A DNA stretch of 10,000 bases from Methanospirillum hungatei (lineage in GTDB: Archaea > Halobacteriota > Methanomicrobia > Methanomicrobiales > Methanospirillaceae), in the NCBI RefSeq assembly GCF_020216685.1, contig NZ_JAIWNS010000052.1, positions 1 through 10,000 of the forward strand, given 5' to 3'. The notes under the pieces are model-generated. The model was not told the origin of the DNA. It searched no databases and worked only from the letters and a program-made list of their open reading frames with translations. Shown in pieces: positions 1 to 5,666 of this stretch. Every line of letters begins with the position of its first letter. Within the stretch, counting starts at the first letter, position 1. The translations under genes and the position numbers were made by a program.

Positions 1-1289
1 GACTCACAGTACGTAGACGGGACAAGTACATGATTGTTCTCCATGAACTCGCCATAACTGATGAGTATTTCACCAACATCGATGATATGACTGACCTCGG
101 CTGAGAGTTCCCTGGCACGTTTTGCATCATGGATCCTGACTACATCACCATTGATGAGTCTGACCGTCGGACCCTGAATACTGTCAACCGGTGAGATTCC
201 GGCAGCTTTTCCCGGCCGTTCTATCTTCATCTGGGTCCCGACGGCGAGAAAGTCACCTAGGATATGCAGCGTCGCAGGATTCAGGCCGGCTGCCGCAAGA
301 CCGGTATTTCTGGAACGACCATATACTAGTCTGAACCCGCCCTCACGCATCGGGTATGAAAAGACCGGCCTTCCTCCGATCAAATCCCTGAGGAATTTAT
401 CTTTCGGATGAATACCGACCTCTTTCTCTTCTGATGATGAGCTTCCGGCAGTGGCTTGTATCATCTCCTCAAGCCAGTCCCAGCCGTCCATCTTCATCTT
501 CCTGACATTTTTCAGGACTTTGGGTGCTTTTAACGCAAGACCTTCGGCAATGACAAGGGCCATTCCTCCCCGGACGGTGTTCGTCTCAACCCGCTCCAGA
601 TTCCGATGACCTGATACCTCCTCCTTCTCAGTTGGTTCCCCGTCAATACAGACCGGACAGTTACTGATGATAAGCCGGATCTCCCGTTCGGATGGGAGAT
701 ACTGCAGACTCATGATGGAGTTATACTGCCTGATCTCCTCGATATACCGCTCAATCTCCTCTTCCCGTGGTATGTATCGTGACATACCCAGAATTCTCCG
801 GACATAATCACCGACAAGAACAGAGAGAGCCTGTGCCGTTCCTCCGGCACTCCGGATGGGGCCTGCATAGTAAATGGCAAGGTATTCAGATCCGTCGTCA
901 TTTTTCTTCACTGCAACCTTGGCGATCCCTTCAATGGGTGCAGAAACGACCCCTTCGGTGAGGAGGGCCATGGCAGTCCGGATTGCATGATCCAGAATCT
1001 CCTCTTTTGTCGTCTCTCCAAACTTCTTTTCTGCAAAGTAGTCACCGATATGAAGGGATGCCTCCTCACGGGACATGACCGCTTCAAGTTCACGAATCAT
1101 CTGAGCTACACCGGGGATACCTACCTGGGCCTCAACCCGGTCTGCCAGATCATTTGCAATTGGGATCTCGACAACCGTCTCAGGGTCGAGTCCGATCTTC
1201 CTGGCTGCCTTCGCAACCTCCATTGCCTGCGCAAGACCAGCATTGAGCCGGTCATAATATTCCTGCATCCGGGGTGATATGTCTGCCAT
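1..1289 (-). CDS. polC: DNA polymerase D (Pol II) large subunit DP2, N-terminal part, cut by window edge
   Basis: This is the catalytic large subunit of the archaea-specific replicative family-D polymerase, which works with the exonuclease subunit DP1. I read it by translating the minus strand from the ATG at 1289; the frame stays open for 429 codons to the window edge. Recognisable DP2 signatures are the start MADISPRM, the block [12 protein letters not shown] at about residues 143-154, the paired cysteines CPVC at 211-214 followed by IDGEPTE, the stretch [18 protein letters not shown] at about 233-250, and [12 protein letters not shown] at the cut end. DP2 proteins usually exceed 1000 residues, so the catalytic aspartates and C-terminal zinc motifs, and any intein, lie outside. 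A short serine/glutamate-rich stretch near 282-290 looks like a variable linker. It starts 77 nt after the J-domain gene on the same strand. No Shine-Dalgarno sequence is visible before the ATG (the preceding bases are pyrimidine-rich), so initiation may be leaderless or weak. Confidence 0.96.
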   Translation of the reverse strand, partial: MADISPRMQEYYDRLNAGLAQAMEVAKAARKIGLDPETVVEIPIANDLADRVEAQVGIPGVAQMIRELEAVMSREEASLHIGDYFAEKKFGETTKEEILDHAIRTAMALLTEGVVSAPIEGIAKVAVKKNDDGSEYLAIYYAGPIRSAGGTAQALSVLVGDYVRRILGMSRYIPREEEIERYIEEIRQYNSIMSLQYLPSEREIRLIISNCPVCIDGEPTEKEEVSGHRNLERVETNTVRGGMALVIAEGLALKAPKVLKNVRKMKMDGWDWLEEMIQATAGSSSSEEKEVGIHPKDKFLRDLIGGRPVFSYPMREGGFRLVYGRSRNTGLAAAGLNPATLHILGDFLAVGTQMKIERPGKAAGISPVDSIQGPTVRLINGDVVRIHDAKRARELSAEVSHIIDVGEILISYGEFMENNHVLVPSTYCE

Positions 1290-1366
1290 GATGAGATGAG
1301 GGGATTATGTTTGTCGTATGAGTGGATAATGTGCTAATTCTCTGAAAGAAACGGGGGTTACGAGAT

Positions 1367-2251
1367 TCATGCTCCTTTCAGACCACCTTTCAACCTGGCC
1401 TGATCAAGGATGGTCTGAATGGCAGAATCACCTGGTCGCATCTCCAATGCTTTCTTCAGATAGGGAACTGATTCTTCTATTCTTCCAAGGGCAAAGAGGG
1501 ACTTGCCAATCCCTGACAGAACCTGCGCATCATCAGGGAAAGAAGGATATGCCTGGTTGAATGAGCGGATCGCGGACTGATAATAAGATTCAGCCTGAGT
1601 CCTAAGTCCCTTATCAGACAACTCTTCCGCCTTCTTCATCTCTGCAAGACCCTTGGCCCGCCAGCCCTCTGAAAACCCGGGGAGCCTTTCGACCGCACTC
1701 CCATAACTTTCAATTGCTTTCTGATACTCCTCTTCATTCATCCACCTGTTCCCGTCTTCAAACAGCGATCTCGCTTCAGATGCTGCCATTCCGTTCATCC
1801 AGGGAAGGAGGAAGAGCTGGACCAGGATGATAATTGCCATAAACAGGGTTGCATAAAAGAGAGCAACCTGGAGGATCCGGGGGATGGATGATCTCCTGGC
1901 CTGAGGGGTATCCTGATCAGGTGATGAGCGGGGCGGATGATAGGACTCGTGAAGATGGGCATAGTACCAGGTCCGGGGATCCCGGTACCGCCTCCCCCCG
2001 CTGTAATACCGCCCATACTCTGTTCCCTCCGCTTCAAGGAGGGAGATATCATATGCTTCCCGTTTCTTTTGATCTTTTAAGACCTGGTACGCCTCATTCA
2101 CGACCTTGAATAACTCTTCGGCCTCCGGACTTTCGCATACATCAGGATGAAGCACCTTTGCCAGCTTTCTATACGATGCCGTAATCTCTTCGGAAGAGGC
2201 ATCCCGCCTGACATTTAATACCTCGTAATATGACTCCCCGGGATCAGGCAT
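1367..2251 (-). CDS. Membrane-anchored J-domain (DnaJ-like) protein with C-terminal TPR repeats
   Basis: The protein has 294 aa from the ATG at 2251. A J domain fills residues about 7-69, with the Hsp70-stimulating HPD tripeptide at 35-37 and the helix I/II pattern YYEVLNV...[14 protein letters not shown] linker rich in Tyr, Arg and Pro follows. One strongly hydrophobic helix at about 126-150 is preceded by Arg-Arg, so by the positive-inside rule the J domain should be cytoplasmic and the C-terminus outside. The C-terminal part has about three TPR-like helical hairpins (about 161-276; e.g. [33 protein letters not shown]). It is not a canonical DnaJ: there is no zinc-finger or substrate-binding domain. 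It probably recruits DnaK or another partner at the membrane, but the client is unknown. A TTG at 2278 would add 9 residues; I prefer the ATG because the J domain starts soon after it and an in-frame TAG lies directly before the TTG. It begins 58 nt after the AcnX stop, on the same strand. Confidence 0.88.
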   Translation of the reverse strand: MPDPGESYYEVLNVRRDASSEEITASYRKLAKVLHPDVCESPEAEELFKVVNEAYQVLKDQKKREAYDISLLEAEGTEYGRYYSGGRRYRDPRTWYYAHLHESYHPPRSSPDQDTPQARRSSIPRILQVALFYATLFMAIIILVQLFLLPWMNGMAASEARSLFEDGNRWMNEEEYQKAIESYGSAVERLPGFSEGWRAKGLAEMKKAEELSDKGLRTQAESYYQSAIRSFNQAYPSFPDDAQVLSGIGKSLFALGRIEESVPYLKKALEMRPGDSAIQTILDQARLKGGLKGA

Positions 2252-2309
2252 CAGTTGCTTCTCAGTATCAGGATACAACTACGTTAAACTATCCTGCCAT
2301 CCATGATCA

Positions 2310-3482
2310 TCATCCATCAGGCGTGCACGCTACCCTGATACAATCCTTTGTTGACCCGATGACTGCCCCGGCTCCACACATCGTCGGAACATAGGAGAGT
2401 GCCTTCCCGCTGTTTACCATGATCCGATCATACCGTTCAAGGGCCGGGGAGACGACCATACAGGTATCAGCATACACTCTGGCTCCGGAACGCTCAATCT
2501 TTCTGATCTGCTCACTCTCGCGTTCGATGACGTCACGAGCAGCAAAGATATATACCGGTTTTGTAACCGAACATCCTTCCAAAAGAGATGCAAGATTCAT
2601 GAGTTCATCAGGTGAGCAATGCGGACATCCGATAGCCACGGCATCCACCTGCTCGTCGGAAAAGAGGGATGCCACCTCATCAGCGGTGATGACGAACTGC
2701 ATAAGCCCCTCGGTACTATATGAGAAGACCCGTGCCTCAGGGGTGATACCCTGCACATGATACAGGGCAACCGCTCCGGTTGCAGCCATCGCAGCCCCGA
2801 GATTTTTCAGATGATCCCTGCCCGGTCGTATCCCGGAGAAGAGTGGGATCCGGTTTCCGGAGATCTTGCCGGCCAGATACCCGAGTGCCCCGTACCAGGA
2901 TGCATCGGCTCCCTTTGGTTCACCCTCAACCTGAATATGAATACCGGGCTTTCTGTTCTCCACCAGGTGAAGTCCATATTTTGGGGTTTTTCCAATTATC
3001 GCTGCTGCAAGAGCTGAAGGACCCCCCTCCCGGTTGGTTCTGGCACCGATGACCGAGTTTGCATAACTGACCGCTGAGGACTCTGACCATGCCAGATGAT
3101 CTCCGTATTCGGTGATATTCAGATAGTACGGAGTGCAGGTGCATTCAAGTCTGATGCCGAGACGCTCATAGGCAGAGATAACCTCAAGTTGTTTCTTTGC
3201 AAATCCGGGATCTATGCCCATCTCCTCCCACCTGATCCGATCCATCCCGACAGGGTTGAGGACTGCCGGAACCGCAGCATGGGCATCAAGACTTGCAAGC
3301 CATTTCAGCCCCCATTCACCGATGGTCTTATATGACGCTCCGGAGACCTGGGCACTCCTGATCGGTACCATCTCCTCAGCACCAAAGACCTTTCCGACCC
3401 CGACCAGGATCTCCAGGAGCTGCTGTTTTGTCTCCCCTTCCTCACCATTGAGAATGGCCTCTTCCTCTGCAGTCAGGTGCAT
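2310..3482 (-). CDS. Aconitase X (DUF521) large subunit, probable phosphomevalonate dehydratase large subunit
   Basis: The protein is 390 aa and in the archaeal AcnX family. In the archaeal mevalonate pathway this subunit, with a small DUF126-type subunit, dehydrates (R)-5-phosphomevalonate to trans-anhydromevalonate 5-phosphate using an iron-sulfur cluster. Family features visible are the N-terminal LTAEEEAILNGEEG, the SGASYKTIGEWGLKW region, ECTCTPYY with Cys114/Cys116, SYANSVIGARTNREGGPSAL at about 139-158, GCPHCS with Cys286/Cys289, and ADTCMVVSP with Cys341. Cys114 or 116, Cys286 and Cys341 are the likely cluster ligands by family position. The assignment as phosphomevalonate dehydratase, rather than a hydroxyproline or other AcnX enzyme, rests on length, a host that is clearly archaeal, and the adjacent UbiD and UbiX genes. 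A TTG at 3512 gives a longer reading, but the ATG at 3482 has a GGGAGG site 9 nt before it and sits 4 nt after the decarboxylase stop. No small subunit gene is present in this window. Confidence 0.92.
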   Translation of the reverse strand: MHLTAEEEAILNGEEGETKQQLLEILVGVGKVFGAEEMVPIRSAQVSGASYKTIGEWGLKWLASLDAHAAVPAVLNPVGMDRIRWEEMGIDPGFAKKQLEVISAYERLGIRLECTCTPYYLNITEYGDHLAWSESSAVSYANSVIGARTNREGGPSALAAAIIGKTPKYGLHLVENRKPGIHIQVEGEPKGADASWYGALGYLAGKISGNRIPLFSGIRPGRDHLKNLGAAMAATGAVALYHVQGITPEARVFSYSTEGLMQFVITADEVASLFSDEQVDAVAIGCPHCSPDELMNLASLLEGCSVTKPVYIFAARDVIERESEQIRKIERSGARVYADTCMVVSPALERYDRIMVNSGKALSYVPTMCGAGAVIGSTKDCIRVACTPDG

Positions 3483-3486
3483 ATGA

Positions 3487-4728
3487 TCAGTCCTCCCAGA
3501 CCGCTCTGACAAACTCCTCTTCCTTTCCTAACTCCATGGTTGCATCTATACCCATCTTGACATTGAGCCCGTCCCCGATCCGTGAGGGGTCAAGCGACGA
3601 GCCACGGACACCGGGAATAATAAGGGTGTCACGGTCTGCACGGACCCGGGTTGCAATGGCAAACTCGACATCATAGGGATTGCCTGGATTGATATCACCA
3701 TCAACAATGACCACATGTTTCAGTGACGTATGTGCAGCAAATGCAGCCATGATGGCATTTTTCCCATCTCCCTCGGTTCGTTTTTTAATCTGGACAACGC
3801 CATGCAGGTACCCGCATCCGCCCTTGGTCAGGACCACATCGGTAACCCCGGTCACTCCGGCAACCGACCGATAGATAAGGGGCTCATAGGGTGCTCCCAT
3901 CAGCAGTTTATGCTCATCTCCGGCATTCACCAGTCCGTGGTAGATAAAATCAGGTTTCGTATACATCCCGGTCAGCTCAATCACCGGTTGTATCCGTTCA
4001 GGATCATAGGTCCTGGTGATGTCCACATACGGGCCTTCAACAGCCGTTTCACTTCCGATATACCCTTCAAGGATGATCTCGGCGTCAGGGACCCGGACAC
4101 CGTTCGGAAGGGTATATACCGGCATCTCGCCGCCAAGGAGTTCAGCGGCAAAGGGCAGTTCCATACTCTCCGGAACCCTGCTGCAACTGGCAAAGAGGAC
4201 AAGCGGGTGCATACCGATGACGATGGCAACCGGGAGTCGCTCTCCATTGGCCAGTGCTTTCTTATGAAGGGTATGCGTATGTCTGCCTTCCACCAGACGG
4301 GCAACAAGTCTGTCCTTTCCTGCTTTGAGCATCCGGTGAACAGAGGCATTCTCAACTCCTCCGTACCGGGAGAACACCACACCCGAGTTCAGATATCTCC
4401 CGGCCTCTCCGGGATAATTCTCCATGATGGGGATTTCATCAAGGTTGACCGATCTCATGAGAAGAGATCCTGCATCGATAAGTTTTCCGTCATACCGGCA
4501 GGAAGCAAGCCGGGGAACCAGAATTTCGGGAGCAACCCCGAGGGCCACAGCCAGGGACTCCCTGGTTGCAACAAGGTTCATAACCGCTTTTCTGCCATCA
4601 AGATTATGAAAGAACAAAAGCCTGTCAGTACTGAATGCACGTTTTGGTGCGTCAAATCGCGAAGAAACCGGATCATGCACGTCGATGACAAGACCCTTGT
4701 TCCTCATCTTTTCAATAAATGTCCTCAT
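3487..4728 (-). CDS. UbiD-family decarboxylase, probable anhydromevalonate phosphate decarboxylase
   Basis: This is a 413-aa member of the prenylated-FMN-dependent UbiD family. Its likely role is decarboxylation of trans-anhydromevalonate 5-phosphate to isopentenyl phosphate, which isopentenyl phosphate kinase would convert to IPP. Visible family features are the N-terminal MRTFIEKM, the NSGVVFSRYG and SVHRML segments (about 115-134) in the cofactor-binding region, the acidic motif DAEIILEGYI (about 215-224, Glu217 and Glu221) where the family's catalytic glutamates lie, EGPYVDITRTYD (about 231-242), and the C-terminal DGDINPGNPYDVEFAIATR. Its length is a little short of the 450-500 residues of ubiquinone-type UbiD, as in archaeal homologues. 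The function is inferred mainly from its position between ubiX and AcnX. An ATG at 4743 is possible (418 aa). I prefer 4728 because it forms an ATGA overlap with the ubiX stop, has GGAG 9 nt upstream and gives the usual family N-terminus. Confidence 0.93.
   Translation of the reverse strand: MRTFIEKMRNKGLVIDVHDPVSSRFDAPKRAFSTDRLLFFHNLDGRKAVMNLVATRESLAVALGVAPEILVPRLASCRYDGKLIDAGSLLMRSVNLDEIPIMENYPGEAGRYLNSGVVFSRYGGVENASVHRMLKAGKDRLVARLVEGRHTHTLHKKALANGERLPVAIVIGMHPLVLFASCSRVPESMELPFAAELLGGEMPVYTLPNGVRVPDAEIILEGYIGSETAVEGPYVDITRTYDPERIQPVIELTGMYTKPDFIYHGLVNAGDEHKLLMGAPYEPLIYRSVAGVTGVTDVVLTKGGCGYLHGVVQIKKRTEGDGKNAIMAAFAAHTSLKHVVIVDGDINPGNPYDVEFAIATRVRADRDTLIIPGVRGSSLDPSRIGDGLNVKMGIDATMELGKEEEFVRAVWED
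3492..3497 (-). promoter_or_regulatory. Ribosome binding site for the AcnX gene
   Basis: GGGAGG on the minus strand lies 9 nt before the ATG at 3482, within the last codons of the decarboxylase gene. It decides the AcnX start in favour of 3482 over the TTG at 3512 and indicates translational coupling. Confidence 0.75.
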
Positions 4729-5276
4729 GGAAATCCACTCCATCTTCCGCCTATTGAGTGTGTGATATTCAGATGATCCAGTATCCGTGCAACAACCGCA
4801 TCCACAAGCCCGGTGATATCATCAGGCCGGTGATAAAAGGGAGGACTCGCCGTCATAATGAGTGCTCCTGCATCATGGGCACGAAGCATATTTTCAATAT
4901 GAATCCGTGAGAGGGGGTTTTCACGAAGGAGGAGAATACAGGGCCTTCGTTCCTTTAATGTCACATCCGCAGCTCTGGTCAGCAGGTTTGGCGTAAATCC
5001 ATGAGCAACCGCTGACAGGGTCTTCATGCTACAGGGTGCTATTACCATACCCTGATGGAGAAATGAGCCGCTCGCAACCGGAGATGCAAGATTATCAGGT
5101 GAATGAACAATAAGATCAGAATCCTCAAAGGATACCTGTTCATGACGGGCAATCTCCCGTGCCACCGGAGTCAGAATGATATGAACCTCAGCCTTTCCAG
5201 CCAGGTGGTCAAGCAGCCTTCTGGCATAGAGCATGCCCGATGCTCCGGATACGCCAACAATTATCCTCGGATTCAT
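4725..5276 (-). CDS. ubiX: UbiX family flavin prenyltransferase
   Basis: The protein is 183 aa, the usual UbiX length. UbiX attaches a dimethylallyl unit to reduced FMN, making the prenylated FMN cofactor of UbiD decarboxylases. The protein starts with the flavoprotein signature IIVGVSGASGMLYARRLL (glycine-rich loop at 8-14). PCSMKTLSAVAHG (81-93), RAADVTLKERRPCILLLRENPLS (about 101-123, with the arginines expected to bind the prenyl phosphate) and SPPFYHRP (144-151) are all present, so it looks intact. The ATG at 5276 is supported by GAGGTG 6 nt upstream. Its TGA overlaps the decarboxylase ATG in an ATGA, so the cofactor enzyme and the enzyme that uses the cofactor are translationally coupled. 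It is the first gene of the leftward block, and a perfect palindrome lies 45 nt before its start. Confidence 0.96.
   Translation of the reverse strand: MNPRIIVGVSGASGMLYARRLLDHLAGKAEVHIILTPVAREIARHEQVSFEDSDLIVHSPDNLASPVASGSFLHQGMVIAPCSMKTLSAVAHGFTPNLLTRAADVTLKERRPCILLLRENPLSRIHIENMLRAHDAGALIMTASPPFYHRPDDITGLVDAVVARILDHLNITHSIGGRWSGFP
4738..4741 (-). promoter_or_regulatory. Ribosome binding site for the UbiD-family gene
   Basis: GGAG on the minus strand lies 9 nt before the ATG at 4728, inside the end of ubiX. The spacing matches that of the AcnX site. The alternative ATG at 4743 has only a poor AGGCGG 3 nt before it. Confidence 0.5.
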
Positions 5277-5282
5277 AATTCA

Positions 5283-5288
5283 CACCTC
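5283..5288 (-). promoter_or_regulatory. Ribosome binding site for ubiX
   Basis: GAGGTG on the minus strand, fully complementary to the archaeal 16S rRNA 3' end, is 6 nt before the ATG at 5276. It fixes the ubiX start. Confidence 0.75.
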
Positions 5289-5320
5289 ATATTCGCTCCC
5301 GTATGAACACTCCGCTGCGG

Positions 5321-5340
5321 GACTGATACCGGTATCAGTC
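5321..5340. repeat. Perfect 20-bp palindrome upstream of ubiX
   Basis: GACTGATACC is followed directly by its exact reverse complement GGTATCAGTC with no spacer. The site ends 45 nt before the ubiX start codon, a plausible position for a dimeric regulator to act on the leftward operon. A related half-site with one mismatch, GGTATCACTC, occurs at 5381-5390. The symmetry is seen directly; the operator role is inference. A hairpin in the ubiX leader is the alternative. Confidence 0.6.
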
Positions 5341-5470
5341 ATATGAGTCACAGAGCTATCTTTCTCTGAACCATAATGATGGTATCACTCACGGGAAATG
5401 ACCGTCTCGGTTGATCAGTTTTCGCGCACAAAAGATAATTAAGACCCACTCATAGAAATCTGGCGCGCTC

Positions 5471-5506
5471 AGGATTTATCGGATCCAATATATTGATATA
5501 AATCCT
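5471..5506. promoter_or_regulatory. Inverted TATA-like elements, possible bidirectional promoter
   Basis: AGGATTTAT at 5471-5479 and its exact complement ATAAATCCT at 5498-5506 flank an 18-bp spacer containing the palindrome CAATATATTG (5486-5495). On the minus strand the right arm reads AAGGATTTATATC, close to an archaeal TATA box with a purine-rich BRE before it. It could drive ubiX with a leader of about 200 nt. The left arm could serve the plus strand. Which arm is used, if either, is not determined. Confidence 0.4.
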
Positions 5507-5572
5507 TATTAACAGAATTAGGTCTTGTTTTCCGGTCAGGGGCATTTCCAGAGCCGGGTTTGAAAATGATAG

Positions 5573-5581
5573 TATTTAATA
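5573..5581 (+). promoter_or_regulatory. Candidate TATA box for the exported protein genes
   Basis: TATTTAATA, preceded by the purine-rich stretch GAAAATGATAG as a possible BRE, would place transcription start near 5605 and give a leader of about 60 nt before the ATG at 5667. A second AT-rich element, ACATATAT at 5602-5609, is a weaker alternative. Confidence 0.4.
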
Positions 5582-5583
5582 GG

Positions 5584-5602
5584 GCTAAGCGTACAGATTA
5601 GC
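5584..5602. repeat. Short inverted repeat beside the candidate TATA box
   Basis: GCTAA (5584-5588) and TTAGC (5598-5602) flank 9 nt. The site falls between the candidate TATA box and the predicted transcription start, where a repressor could act. The arms are short, so chance is possible. Confidence 0.25.
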
Positions 5603-5624
5603 ACATATATCATGAGAGGTATCA

Positions 5625-5640
5625 CCCGAATCAATTCGGG
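5625..5640. repeat. CCCGAAT inverted repeat in the probable leader
   Basis: CCCGAAT (5625-5631) and ATTCGGG (5634-5640) are exact complements around a CA centre. In RNA this would form a 6-bp stem with a 4-nt TCAA loop, 13 nt before the ribosome site of the exported protein gene. As DNA it could be an operator. The symmetry is certain; the role is inference. Confidence 0.45.
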
Positions 5641-5653
5641 TCTACCTGCGGAT

Positions 5654-5659
5654 GGGAGG
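5654..5659 (+). promoter_or_regulatory. Ribosome binding site for the first exported propeller protein
   Basis: GGGAGG sits 7 nt before the ATG at 5667 and 4 nt before the ATG at 5664. It overlaps the region just after the ATG at 5652, which therefore cannot use it. This sets the start at 5667, with 5664 nearly as good. Confidence 0.65.
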
Positions 5660-5666
5660 CGTAATG

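Larger units (their letters stand above)
5277..5666. other. Divergent intergenic control region
   Basis: This 390-nt region lies between ubiX (leftward) and the exported propeller protein (rightward). I see no convincing gene in it; the short reading frames lack a ribosome site or recognisable motif. It holds the palindrome at 5321-5340, an AT-rich inverted repeat at 5471-5506, a TATA-like element at 5573-5581 and inverted repeats at 5584-5602 and 5625-5640. It should contain promoters for both directions. No tRNA-like fold was found by eye. Confidence 0.7.

Noticed and set aside
3730..4776. A 348-codon plus-strand reading frame opposite the decarboxylase gene
   Set aside because: It is antisense to a clearly conserved UbiD-family protein, has no ribosome site and its translation shows no domain character. 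It is a long shadow frame caused by codon usage.
5321..5340. The 20-bp palindrome as a transcription terminator
   Set aside because: No gene ends here; both flanking genes start outward from this region, and no T-rich tract follows.
5400..5470. Possible small RNA (tRNA or C/D-box) in the divergent region
   Set aside because: No cloverleaf could be drawn, and C/D-like boxes appear only with mismatches and no consistent guide spacing.
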